In this document: positions 1-11,354 of the stretch, piece by piece
Layout: the number at the start of each line of letters is the position of its first letter
How positions within the stretch are numbered: position 1 is the first letter of the stretch
Assembly: GCA_958496175.1 (NCBI GenBank)
Contig: OY292280.1
Span: 16,058,001 to 16,122,000, forward strand
Direction: 5' to 3'
Length of the DNA stretch: 64,000 nucleotides
Origin: Sisyra terminalis
Lineage: Eukaryota; Arthropoda; Insecta; Neuroptera; Sisyridae
The notes under the pieces: model-generated
What the model saw: the letters and a program-made list of their open reading frames with translations, nothing else
Told to the model about the DNA's origin: nothing
Databases searched by the model: none
Translations under genes and position numbers: made by a program

Positions 1-3000
1 ACCCGAAACTGCCTTTGGTTCGAAAATCATCCCTTATATAACGAAGGTACTTGCAATTGTTGAAGAAGCCACATTCGTCTCTCCCTCTTAGTGGGAAGTG
101 TTCATCCCTTAAACTGCCTGTTCATCCCTTAAACGAGGTTTGTTTGGGGAAATATTTGCACAGCACGTACAGATGGACATATACTTTCGATTGGCACCCT
201 TAAAACTTTTTTTTTTTATTTGACGATTTTCGAGAAAATCAACGATGGTTAACCCATGGATTTTTTTGATGAAAAAACTTTTTGTTTCGAAATCGAAAAA
301 TATTATTATATCATCGTTCTAGACATTGTTGCGAACCCGAAACTGCCTATGGTTCGAAAATCATCCCTTATATAACGAAGGTACATGCAATTGTTGAAGA
401 AGCCACATTCGTCTCTCCCTCTTAGTGGGAAGAGTTCATCCCTTAAACTGCCTGTTCATCCCTTAAACATGGTTTGTCTGGGGAAAAATTTGCACAGCAC
501 GTACAGATGGACTTATACATTCGATTGGCACCCTTAAAATTTTTTTTTTTTATTTGACGATTTTCGAGAAATTCAACGATGGTTAACCCATGGATTTTTT
601 TGATGAAAAAACTTTTTGTTTCGAAATCGAAAAATATTATTATTTCATCGTTCTAGACATTGTTGCGAACCCGAAACTGCCTTTGGTTCGAAAATCATCC
701 CTTATATAACGAAGGTACATGCAATTGTTGAAGAAGCCACATTCGTCTCTCCCTCTTAGTGGGAAGTGTTCATCCCTTAAACTGCCTGTTCATCCCTTAA
801 ACGAGGATTGTTTGGGGAAAAATTTGCACAGCACGTACAGATGGACTTATACTTTCGATTGGCACCCTTAAAATTTTTTTTTTTTATTTGACGATTTTCG
901 AGAAAATCAACGATGGTTAACCCATGGATTTTTTTGATGAAAAAACTTTTTGTTTCGAAATCGAAAAATATTATTATTTCATCGTTCTAGACATTGTTGC
1001 GAACCCGAAACTGCCTTTGGTTCGAAAATCATCCCTTATATAACGAAGGTACATGCAATTGTTGAAGAAGCCACATTCGTCTCTCCCTCTTAGTGGGAAG
1101 TGTTCATCCCTTAAACTGCCTGTTCATCCCTTAAACATGGTTTGTTTGGGGAAAAATTTGCACAGCACGTACAGATGGACTTATACATTCGATTGGCACC
1201 CTTAAAAAATTTTTTTTTATTGGACGATTTTCGAGAAAATCAACGATGGTTAACCCATGGATTTTTTGGATGAAAAAACTTTTTGTTTCGAAATCGAAAA
1301 ATATTATTATTTCATCGTTCTAGACATAGTTGCGAACCCGAAACTGCCTTTGGTTCGAAAATCATCCCTTATATAACGAAGGTACATGCAATTGTTGAAG
1401 AAGCCACATTCGTCTCTCCCTCTTAGTGGGAAGTGTTCATCCCTTAAACTGCCTGTTCATCCCTTAAACATGGTTTGTTTGGGGAAAAATTTGCACAGCA
1501 CGTACAGATGGACTTATACATTCGATTGGCACCCTTAAAATTTTTTTTTTTTATTTGACGATTTTCGAGAAAATCAACGATGGTTAACCCATGGATTTTT
1601 TTGATGAAAAAGCTTTTTGTTTCGAAATCGAAAAATATTATTATTTCATCGTTCTAGACATTGTTGCGAACCCTAAACTGCCTTTGGTTCGAAAATCATC
1701 CCTTATATAACGAAGGTACATGCAATTGTTGAAGAAGCCACATTCGTCTCTCCCTCTTAGTGGGAAGTGTTCATCCCTTAAACTGCCTGTTCATCCCTTA
1801 AACATGGTTTGTTTGGGGAAAAATTTGCACAGCACGTACAGATGGACTTATACATTCGATTAGCACCCTTAAAAAATTTTTTTTTTATTTGACGATTTTC
1901 GAGAAAATCAACGATGGTTAACCCATGGATTTTTTTGATGAAAAAACTTTTTGTTTCGAAATCGAAAAATATTATTATATCATCGTTCTAGACATTGTTG
2001 CGAACCCGAAACAGCCTTTGGATCGAAAATCATCCCTTATATAACGAAGGTACATGCAATTGTTGAAGAAGCCACATTCGTCTCTCCCTCTTAGTGGGAA
2101 GTGTTCATCCCTTAAACTGTCTGTTCTTCCCTTAAACGAGGTTTGTTTGGGGAAAAATTTGCACAGCACGTACAGATGGACTTATACTTTCGATTGGCAC
2201 CCTTAAAAAATTTTTTTTTTATTTGACGATTTTCGAGAAAATCAACGATGGTTAACCCATGGATTTTTTTGATGAAAAAACTTTTTGTTTCGAAATCGAA
2301 AAATATTATTATATCATCGTTCTAGACATTGTTGCGAACCCGAAACTGCCTTTGGTTCGAAAATCATCCCTTATATAACGAAGGTACTTGCAATTGTTGA
2401 AGAAGCCACATTCGTCTCTCCCTCTTAGAGGGAAGTGTTCATCCCTTAAACTGCCTGTTCATCCCTTAAACGAGGTTTGTTTGGGGAAAAATTAGCACAG
2501 CACGTACAGATGGACTTATACATTCGATTGGCACCCTTAAAAAATATTTTTTTTATTTGACGATTTTCGAGAAAATCAACGATGGTTAACCCATGGATTT
2601 TTTTGATGAAAAAACTTTTTGTTTCGAAATCGAAAAATATTATTATATCATCGTTCTAGACATTGTTGCGAACCCGAAACTGCCTTTGGTTCGAAAATCA
2701 TCCCTTATATAACGAAGGTACATGCAATTGTTCAAGAAGCCACATTCGTCTCTCCCTCTTAGTGGGAAGTGTTCATCCCTTAAACTGCCTGTTCATCCCT
2801 TAAACATGGTTTGTCTGGGGAAAAATTTGCACAGCACGTACAGATGGACTTATACATTCGATTGGCACCCTTAAAAATTTTTTTTTTTATTTGACGATTT
2901 TCGAGAAAATCAACGATGGTTAACCCATGGATTTTTTTGATGAAAAAACTTTTTGTTTCGAAATCGAAAAATATTATTATTTCATCGTTCTAGACATTGT

Positions 3001-4341
3001 TGCGAACCCGAAACTGCCTTTGGTTCGAAAATCATCCCTTATATAACGAAGGTACTTGCAATTGTTGAAGAAGCCACATTCGTCTCTCCCTCTTAGTGGG
3101 AAGTGTTCATCCCTTAAACTGCCTGTTCATCCCATAAACATGGTTTGTTTGGGGAAAAATTTGCACAGCACGTACAGATGGACTTATACATTCGATTGGC
3201 ATCCATAAAAAATTTTTTTCTTATTTGACGATTTTCGAGAAAATCAACGATGGTTAACCCATGGATTTTTTGGATGAAAAAACTTTTTGTTTCGAAATCG
3301 AAAAATATTATTATATCATCGTTCTAGACATTGTTGCGAACCCGAAACTGCCTTTGGTTCGAAAATCATCCCTTATATAACGAAGGTACATGCAATTGTT
3401 GAAGAAGCCACATTCGTCTCTCCCTCTTAGAGGGAAGTGTTCATCCCTTAAACTGCCTGTTCATCCCTTAAACGAGGTTTGTTTGGGGAAAAATTTGCAC
3501 AGCACGTACTGATGGACTTATACTTTCGATTGGCACCCATAAAAATTTTTTTTTTTATTTGACGATTTTCGAGAAAATCAACGATGGTTAACCCATGGAT
3601 TTTTTTGATGAAAAAACTTTTTGTTTCGAAATCGAAAAATATTATTTTATCATCGTTCTAGACATTGTTGCGAACCCGAAACTGCCTTTGGTTCGAAAAT
3701 CATCCCTTATATAACGAAGGTACATGCAATTGTTGAAGAAGCCACATTCGTCTCTCCCTCTTAGTGGGAAGAGTTCATCCCTTAAACTGCCTGTTCATCC
3801 CTTAAACATGGTTTGTCAGGGGAAAAATTTGCACAGCACGTACAGATGGACTTATACATTCGATTGGCACCCTTAAAATTTTTTTTTTTTATTTGACGAT
3901 TTTCGAGATAATCAACGATGGTTAACCCATGGATTTTTTTGATGAAAAAACTTTTTGTTTCGAAATCGATAAATATTATTATTTCATCGTTCTAGACATT
4001 GTTGCGAACCCGAAACTGCCTTTGGATCGAAAATCATCCCTTATATAACGAAGGTACATGCAATTGTTGAAGAAGCCACATTCGTCTCTCCCTCTTAGTG
4101 GGAAGTGTTCATCCCTTAAACTGCCTGTTCATCCCTTAAACATGGTTTGTTTGGGGAAAAATTTGCACAGCACGTACAGATGGACTTATACATTCGATTG
4201 GCACCCTTAAAAATTTTTTTTTTTATTTGACGATTTTCGAGAAAATCAACGATGGTTAACCCATGGATTTTTTTGATGAAAAAACATTTTGTTTCGAAAT
4301 CGAAAAATATTATTATATCATCGTTCTAGACATTGTTGCGA
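1..4341. repeat. Domain A higher-order repeat, copy 1 (13 monomers)
   Basis: Thirteen monomers start at 1, 335, 669, 1003, 1336, 1670, 2004, 2338, 2672, 3006, 3340, 3674 and 4008. Each carries private variants in a fixed order: GAAATTCAACG in the 2nd, TTGGACG and CATAGTTG in the 4th, CCCTAAAC in the 6th, ACAGCC with TTCTTCCC in the 7th, TTCAAGAAG in the 9th, CCCATAAAC in the 10th, ACTGATGG in the 11th, GTCAGG with GAGATAATC in the 12th. The order recurs from 4342 with few differences, which defines a 4341-bp HOR unit. Neighbouring monomers differ from each other more than the matching monomers of the two HOR copies do. Confidence 0.9.
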
Positions 4342-7300
4342 ACCCGAAACTGCCTTTGGTTCGAAAATCATCCCTTATATAACGAAGGTACTTGCAATTG
4401 TTGAAGAAGCCACATTCGTCTCTCCCTCTTAGTGGGAAGTGTTCATCCCTTAAACTGCCTGTTCATCCCTTAAACGAGGTTTGTTTGGGGAAATATTTGC
4501 ACAGCACGTACAGATGGACATATACTTTCGATTGGCACCCTTAAAAATTTTTTTTTTTATTTGACGATTTTCGAGAAAATCAACGATGGTTAACCCATGG
4601 ATTTTTTTGATGAAAAAACTTTTTGTTTCGAAATCGAAAAATATTATTATATCATCGTTCTAGACATTGTTGCGAACCCGAAACTGCCTATGGTTCGAAA
4701 ATCATCCCTTATATAACGAAGGTACATGCAATTGTTGAAGAAGCCACATTCGTCTCTCCCTCTTAGTGGGAAGAGTTCATCCCTTAAACTGCCTGTTCAT
4801 CCCTTAAACATGGTTTGTCTGGGGAAAAATTTGCACAGCACGTACAGATGGACTTATACATTCGATTGGCACCCTTAAAATTTTTTTTTTTTATTTGACG
4901 ATTTTCGAGAAATTCAACGATGGTTAACCCATGGATTTTTTTGATGAAAAAACTTTTTGTTTCGAAATCGAAAAATATTATTATTTCATCGTTCTAGACA
5001 TTGTTGCGAACCCGAAACTGCCTTTGGTTCGAAAATCATCCCTTATATAACGAAGGTACATGCAATTGTTGAAGAAGCCACATTCGTCTCTCCCTCTTAG
5101 TGGGAAGTGTTCATCCCTTAAACTGCCTGTTCATCCCTTAAACGAGGATTGTTTGGGGAAAAATTTGCACAGCACGTACAGATGGACTTATACTTTCGAT
5201 TGGCACCCTTAAAAATTTTTTTTTTTATTTGACGATTTTCGAGAAAATCAACGATGGTTAACCCATGGATTTTTTTGATGAAAAAACTTTTTGTTTCGAA
5301 ATCGAAAAATATTATTATTTCATCGTTCTAGACATTGTTGCGAACCCGAAACTGCCTTTGGTTCGAAAATCATCCCTTATATAACGAAGGTACATGCAAT
5401 TGTTGAAGAAGCCACATTCGTCTCTCCCTCTTAGTGGGAAGTGTTCATCCCTTAAACTGCCTGTTCATCCCTTAAACATGGTTTGTTTGGGGAAAAATTT
5501 GCACAGCACGTACAGATGGACTTATACATTCGATTGGCACCCTTAAAAAATTTTTTTTTATTGGACGATTTTCGAGAAAATCAACGATGGTTAACCCATG
5601 GATTTTTTGGATGAAAAAACTTTTTGTTTCGAAATCGAAAAATATTATTATTTCATCGTTCTAGACATAGTTGCGAACCCGAAACTGCCTTTGGTTCGAA
5701 AATCATCCCTTATATAACGAAGGTACATGCAATTGTTGAAGAAGCCACATTCGTCTCTCCCTCTTAGTGGGAAGTGTTCATCCCTTAAACTGCCTGTTCA
5801 TCCCTTAAACATGGTTTGTTTGGGGAAAAATTTGCACAGCACGTACAGATGGACTTATACATTCGATTGGCACCCTTAAAATTTTTTTTTTTTATTTGAC
5901 GATTTTCGAGAAAATCAACGATGGTTAACCCATGGATTTTTTTGATGAAAAAGCTTTTTGTTTCGAAATCGAAAAATATTATTATTTCATCGTTCTAGAC
6001 ATTGTTGCGAACCCTAAACTGCCTTTGGTTCGAAAATCATCCCTTATATAACGAAGGTACATGCAATTGTTGAAGAAGCCACATTCGTCTCTCCCTCTTA
6101 GTGGGAAGTGTTCATCCCTTAAACTGCCTGTTCATCCCTTAAACATGGTTTGTTTGGGGAAAAATTTGCACAGCACGTACAGATGGACTTATACATTCGA
6201 TTAGCACCCTTAAAAAATTTTTTTTTTATTTGACGATTTTCGAGAAAATCAACGATGGTTAACCCATGGATTTTTTTGATGAAAAAACTTTTTGTTTCGA
6301 AATCGAAAAATATTATTATATCATCGTTCTAGACATTGTTGCGAACCCGAAACAGCCTTTGGATCGAAAATCATCCCTTATATAACGAAGGTACATGCAA
6401 TTGTTGAAGAAGCCACATTCGTCTCTCCCTCTTAGTGGGAAGTGTTCATCCCTTAAACTGTCTGTTCTTCCCTTAAACGAGGTTTGTTTGGGGAAAAATT
6501 TGCACAGCACGTACAGATGGACTTATACTTTCGATTGGCACCCTTAAAAAATTTTTTTTTTATTTGACGATTTTCGAGAAAATCAACGATGGTTAACCCA
6601 TGGATTTTTTTGATGAAAAAACTTTTTGTTTCGAAATCGAAAAATATTATTATATCATCGTTCTAGACATTGTTGCGAACCCGAAACTGCCTTTGGTTCG
6701 AAAATCATCCCTTATATAACGAAGGTACTTGCAATTGTTGAAGAAGCCACATTCGTCTCTCCCTCTTAGAGGGAAGTGTTCATCCCTTAAACTGCCTGTT
6801 CATCCCTTAAACGAGGTTTGTTTGGGGAAAAATTAGCACAGCACGTACAGATGGACTTATACATTCGATTGGCACCCTTAAAAAATATTTTTTTTATTTG
6901 ACGATTTTCGAGAAAATCAACGATGGTTAACCCATGGATTTTTTTGATGAAAAAACTTTTTGTTTCGAAATCGAAAAATATTATTATATCATCGTTCTAG
7001 ACATTGTTGCGAACCCGAAACTGCCTTTGGTTCGAAAATCATCCCTTATATAACGAAGGTACATGCAATTGTTCAAGAAGCCACATTCGTCTCTCCCTCT
7101 TAGTGGGAAGTGTTCATCCCTTAAACTGCCTGTTCATCCCTTAAACATGGTTTGTCTGGGGAAAAATTTGCACAGCACGTACAGATGGACTTATACATTC
7201 GATTGGCACCCTTAAAAATTTTTTTTTTTATTTGACGATTTTCGAGAAAATCAACGATGGTTAACCCATGGATTTTTTTGATGAAAAAACTTTTTGTTTC

Positions 7301-9016
7301 GAAATCGAAAAATATTATTATTTCATCGTTCTAGACATTGTTGCGAACCCGAAACTGCCTTTGGTTCGAAAATCATCCCTTATATAACGAAGGTACATGC
7401 AATTGTTGAAGAAGCCACATTCGTCTCTCCCTCTTAGTGGGAAGTGTTCATCCCTTAAACTGCCTGTTCATCCCTTAAACATGGTTTGTTTGGGGAAAAA
7501 TTTGCACAGCACGTACAGATGGACTTATACATTCGATTGGCACCCTTAAAAAAATTTTTTTTTATTTGACGATTTTCGAGAAAATCAACGATGGTTTACC
7601 CATGGATTTTTTTGATGAAAAAACTTTTTGTTTCGAAATCGAAAAATATTATTATATCATCGTTCTAGACATTGTTGCGAACCCGAAACTGCCTTTGGTT
7701 CGAAAATCATCCCTTATATAACGAAGGTACTTGCAATTGTTGAAGAAGCCACATTCGTCTCTCCCTCTTAGTGGGAAGTGTTCATCCCTTAAACTGCCTG
7801 TTCATCCCATAAACATGGTTTGTTTGGGGAAAAATTTGCACAGCACGTACAGATGGACTTATACACTCGATTGGCATCCATAAAAAATTTTTTTCTTATT
7901 TGACGATTTTCGAGAAAATCAACGATGGTTAACCCATGGATTTTTTGGATGAAAAAACTTTTTGTTTCGAAATCGAAAAATATTATTATATCATCGTTCT
8001 AGACATTGTTGCGAACCCGAAACTGCCTTTGGTTCGAAAATCATCCCTTATATAACGAAGGTACATGCAATTGTTGAAGAAGCCACATTCGTCTCTCCCT
8101 CTTAGAGGGAAGTGTTCATCCCTTAAACTGCCTGTTCATCCCTTAAACGAGGTTTGTTTGGGGAAAAATTTGCACAGCACGTACTGATGGACTTATACTT
8201 TCGATTGGCACCCATAAAAATTTTTTTTTTTATTTGACGATTTTCGAGAAAATCAACGATGGTTAACCCATGGATTTTTTTGATGAAAAAACTTTTTGTT
8301 TCGAAATCGAAAAATATTATTTTATCATCGTTCTAGACATTGTTGCGAACCCGAAACTGCCTTTGGTTCGAAAATCATCCCTTATATAACGAAGGTACAT
8401 GCAATTGTTGAAGAAGCCACATTCGTCTCTCCCTCTTAGTGGGAAGAGTTCATCCCTTAAACTGCCTGTTCATCCCTTAAACATGGTTTGTCAGGGGAAA
8501 AATTTGCACAGCACGTACAGATGGACTTATACATTCGATTGGCACCCTTAAAATTTTTTTTTTTTATTTGACGATTTTCGAGATAATCAACGATGGTTAA
8601 CCCATGGATTTTTTTGATGAAAAAACTTTTTGTTTCGAAATCGATAAATATTATTATTTCATCGTTCTAGACATTGTTGCGAACCCGAAACTGCCTTTGG
8701 ATCGAAAATCATCCCTTATATAACGAAGGTACATGCAATTGTTGAAGAAGCCACATTCGTCTCTCCCTCTTAGTGGGAAGTGTTCATCCCTTAAACTGCC
8801 TGTTCATCCCTTAAACATGGTTTGTTTGGGGAAAAATTTGCACAGCACGTACAGATGGACTTATACATTCGATTGGCACCCTTAAAAAATTTTTTTTTTA
8901 TTTGACGATTTTCGAGAAAATCAACGATGGTTAACCCATGGATTTTTTTGATGAAAAAACTTTTTGTTTCGAAATCGAAAAATATTATTATATCATCGTT
9001 CTAGACATTGTTGCGA
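4342..9016. repeat. Domain A higher-order repeat, copy 2 (14 monomers)
   Basis: This repeats the private variants of 1-4341 in order: 4342-7346 parallels 1-3005, then one extra monomer (7347-7680), then 7681-9016 parallels 3006-4341. Differences from copy 1 are few. Examples are A4-C-T11 against A5T11 in the first monomer tract, CATTCG against CACTCG in the 7681 monomer, and ACATTTTG against ACTTTTTG in the last monomer. The high identity implies a recent segmental duplication, or an assembly duplication. Confidence 0.88.
7347..7680. repeat. Extra monomer inserted in HOR copy 2
   Basis: This monomer has no counterpart between 2672 and 3006 in copy 1. It carries GGTTTACCC in place of GGTTAACCC together with an A7T9 tract. 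That combination is otherwise seen in monomers of domains C and D (for example 21041, 27676, 28343, 32997, 36963, 38966) and not in its neighbours. It therefore looks transferred or recombined from a distant type rather than duplicated in place. Alternatively copy 1 may have lost it. Confidence 0.75.
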
Positions 9017-10719
9017 ACCCGAAACAGCCTTTGGTTCGAAAATCATCCCTTATATAACGAAGGTACTTGCAATTGTTGAAGAAGCCACATTCGTCTCTCC
9101 CTCTTAGTGGGAAGTGTTCATCCTTTAAACTGCCTGTTCATCCCTTAAACATGGTTTGTTTGGGGAAAAATTTGCACAGCACGTACAGATGGACTTATAC
9201 ATTCGATTGGCACCCTTAAAAAATTTTTTTTTTATTTGACGTTTTTCGAGAAAATCAACGATGGTTAACCCATGGATTTTTTTGATGAAAAAACTTTTTG
9301 TTTCGAAATCGAAAAATATTATTATATCATCGTTCTAGACATTGTTGCGAACCCGAAACTGCCTTTGGTTCGAAAATCATCCCTTATATAACGAAGGTAC
9401 ATGCAATTGTTGAAGAAGCCACATTCGTCTCTCCCTCTTAGTGGGAAGTGTTCATCCCTTAAACTGCCTGTTCATCCCTTAAACGAGGTTTGTTTGGGGA
9501 AAAATTTGCACAGCACGTACAGATGGACTTATACTTTCGATTGGCACCCTTAAAAATTTTTTTTTTTATTTGACGATTTTCGAGAAAATCAACGATGGTT
9601 AACCCATGGATTTTTTTGATGAAAAAACTTTATGTTTCGAAATCGAAAAATATTATTTTATCATCGTTCTAGACATTGTTGCGAACCCGAAACTGCCTTT
9701 GGTTCGAAAATCATCCCTTATATAACGAAGGTACATGCAATTGTTGAAGAAGCCACATTCGTCTCTCCCTCTTAGTGGGAAGTGTTCATCCCTTAAACTG
9801 CCTGTTCATCCCTTAAACATGGTTTGTTTGGGGAAAAATTTGCACAGCACGTACAGATGGACTTATACATTCGATTGGCACCCTTAAAAAATTTTTTTTT
9901 TATTTGACGATTTTCGAGAAAATCAACGATGGTTAACCCATGGATTTTTTGGATGAAAAAACTTTTTGTTTCGAAATCGAAAAATATTATTATATCATCG
10001 TTCTAGACATTGTTGCGAACCCGAAACTGCCTTTGGTTCGAAAATCATCCCTTATATAACGAAGGTACATGCAATTGTTGAAGAAGCCACATTCGTCTCT
10101 CCCTCTTAGAGGGAAGTGTTCATCCCTTAAACTGCCTGTTCATCCCTTAAACGAGGTTTGTTTGGGGAAAAATTTGCACAGCACGTACTGATGGACTTAT
10201 ACTTTCGATTGGCACCCATAAAAATTTTTTTTTTATTTGACGATTTTCGAGAAAATCAACGATGGTTAACCCATGGATTTTTTTGATGAAAAAACTTTTT
10301 GTTTCGAAATCGAAAAATATTATTTTATCATCGTTCTAGACATTGTTGCGAACCCGAAACTGCCTTTGGTTCGAAAATCATCCCTTATATAACGAAGGTA
10401 CATGCAATTGTTGAAGAAGCCACATTCGTCTCTCCCTCTTAGTGGGAAGAGTTCATCCCTTAAACTGCCTGTTCATCCCTTAAACATGGTTTGTCTGGGG
10501 AAAAATTTGCGCAGCACGTACAGATGGACTTATACATTCGATTGGCACCCTTAAAATTTTTTTTTTTTATTTGACGATTTTCGAGAAAATCAACGATGGT
10601 TAACCCATGGATTTTTTTGATGAAAAAACTTTTTGTTTCGAAATCGAAAAATATTATTATTTCATCGTTCTAGACATTGTTGCGAACCCGAAACTGCCTT
10701 TGGTTCGAAAATCATCCCT

Positions 10720-10760
10720 TATATAACGAAGGTACATGCAATTGTTGAAGAAGCCACATT
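10720..10760 (+). promoter_or_regulatory. Possible TATA-like element with an initiator-like match (weak)
   Basis: TATATAA lies at 10720-10726 and CCACATT, a match to the degenerate initiator YYANWYY, at 10754-10760. The candidate +1 A is 36 bases after the first T of TATATAA, slightly longer than the usual spacing of about 30. Both recur in nearly every monomer; TGTATAA replaces the TATA motif at the starts 12024, 14028, 15364, 22355, 52531, 53867 and 54535. Satellite transcription is known in many eukaryotes, but in an AT-rich repeat this pairing could be chance. Confidence 0.2.
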
Positions 10761-10783
10761 CGTCTCTCCCTCTTAGTGGGAAG

Positions 10784-10819
10784 TGTTCATCCCTTAAACT
10801 GCCTGTTCATCCCTTAAAC
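10784..10819 (+). repeat. Internal direct repeat, 16 bp, period 20 bp (reference monomer)
   Basis: TGTTCATCCCTTAAAC occurs at 10784-10799 and again at 10804-10819, separated by TGCC. The pair is present in every full-length monomer. Loss of exactly one 20-bp period gives the eleven short monomers. An older, looser copy of the motif lies at the monomer start: AAACTGCCT followed by ATCCCTTA occurs at monomer 6-36 and again, more compactly, at 111-131. This suggests that the monomer itself grew by internal duplication. Confidence 0.9.
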
Positions 10820-10886
10820 ATGGTTTGTTTGGGGAAAAATTTGCACAGCACGTACAGATGGACTTATACATTCGATTGGCACCCTT

Positions 10887-10902
10887 AAAAAATTTTTTTT
10901 TT
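10887..10902. repeat. A-run/T-run tract, 16 bp, with variable switch point (reference monomer A6T10)
   Basis: This is six A followed by ten T. Other monomers have A3T13 (160th monomer, near 53066), A4T12, A5T11, A7T9 or A8T8 (32329 monomer), or an internal A or C interruption (A6-T-A-T8, A6T7-C-T2). The total usually stays 16. Totals of 15 or 17 account for the 333- and 335-bp monomers I checked. AnTn junctions are rigid and curved and tend to exclude nucleosomes, so the tract may position nucleosomes; that role is inferred. Confidence 0.85.
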
Positions 10903-10909
10903 ATTTGAC

Positions 10910-10944
10910 GATTTTCGAGAAAATCAACGATGGTTAACCCATGG
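10910..10944. repeat. Cluster of short palindromes (reference monomer)
   Basis: An inverted repeat with 7-bp arms (GATTTTC, then GA, then GAAAATC) occupies 10910-10925. The palindrome GGTTAACC follows at 10932-10939 and overlaps CCATGG at 10939-10944. The cluster is kept in most monomers. Two variant classes break the left arm: CGATATTCG, common from 41.2 to 51.9 kb, and GACGTTTTT, at 9017, 11690, 13694, 15030, 47522, 52197, 53533 and 54201. Dyads are common in satellite monomers and can bind proteins, but no specific binding site is recognised here. Confidence 0.7.
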
Positions 10945-11354
10945 ATTTTTTTGATGAAAAAACTTTTTGTTTCGAAATCGAAAAATATTATTATATCATC
11001 GTTCTAGACATTGTTGCGAACCCGAAACTGCCTTTGGTTCGAAAATCATCCCTTATATAACGAAGGTACTTGCAATTGTTGAAGAAGCCACATTCGTCTC
11101 TCCCTCTTAGTGGGAAGTGTTCATCCTTTAAACTGCCTGTTCATCCCTTAAACATGGTTTGTTTGGGGAAAAATTTGCACAGCACGTACAGATGGACTTA
11201 TACATTCGATTAGCACCCTTAAAAATTTTTTTTTTTTATTTGACGATTTTCGAGAAAATCAACGATGGTTAACCCATGGATTTTTTTGATGAAAAAACTT
11301 TTTGTTTCGAAATCGAAAAATATTATTATATCATCGTTCTAGACATTGTTGCGA

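Larger units (their letters stand above)
10019..11019. repeat. Recurrent three-monomer cassette (one of six full copies)
   Basis: The first member has AGAGGG, GAGG, ACTGATGG, CCCATAAA and ends ATTTTATCAT. The second has GAAGAG, CATGG and ends ATTATTTCAT. The third is plain and ends ATTATATCAT. Full copies are at 3340-4341, 8015-9016, 10019-11019, 24693-25694, 59211-60212 and 62887-63888. A partial copy at 19705-20706 keeps only the 3' end of the first member. Subtypes differ at one site of the second member: GTCAGG (A), GCGCAGC (B), TTTGAACAG (C and E). Confidence 0.8.
10686..11019 (+). repeat. Representative 334-bp monomer (reference unit)
   Basis: This copy carries the commonest base at most variable sites and is used here to define monomer coordinates. 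I count 63 C and 57 G in 334 bp (about 36% GC) and 13 CpG, against about 11 expected from composition. In order it contains TTCGAA (19-24), TATATAA (35-41), CAATTG (54-59), the 16-bp direct repeat pair (99-114 and 119-134), an A6T10 tract (202-217), an inverted repeat (225-240), GGTTAACC (247-254), CCATGG (254-259), phased A- and T-runs (261-300) and TCTAGA (318-323). It also belongs to the recurrent trimer cassette at 10019-11019. Confidence 0.9.
9017..11354. repeat. Domain B, proximal part: monomers following HOR A
   Basis: Seven monomers start at 9017, 9351, 9685, 10019, 10352, 10686 and 11020. The first has ACAGCC, CCTTTAAAC and GACGTTTTT; the second has CTTTATG with an ATTTTATCAT end. 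The 10019, 10352 and 10686 monomers repeat the last three types of HOR A (ACTGATGG; GAAGAG; plain). The 11020 monomer is 335 bp because its tract is A5T12. No clear HOR is visible across this stretch. Confidence 0.75.

Noticed and set aside
10703..10713. RNA polymerase III B-box (GGTTCGA core)
   Set aside because: Only the GGTTCGA core matches. The C expected at the end of the box is absent and no A-box lies at a suitable distance upstream, so there is no support for a tRNA-derived element.
10686..10714. CENP-B box (TTCG and CGGG half-elements)
   Set aside because: CCCG at the monomer start and TTCGAA at 19 are present, but spacing and the central base do not fit the 17-bp CENP-B box on either strand.
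10887..10925. Rho-independent terminator (inverted repeat near a T-run)
   Set aside because: The T-run precedes the inverted repeat instead of following it, the arms are AT-rich and only 7 bp, and the context is eukaryotic satellite with no gene upstream.
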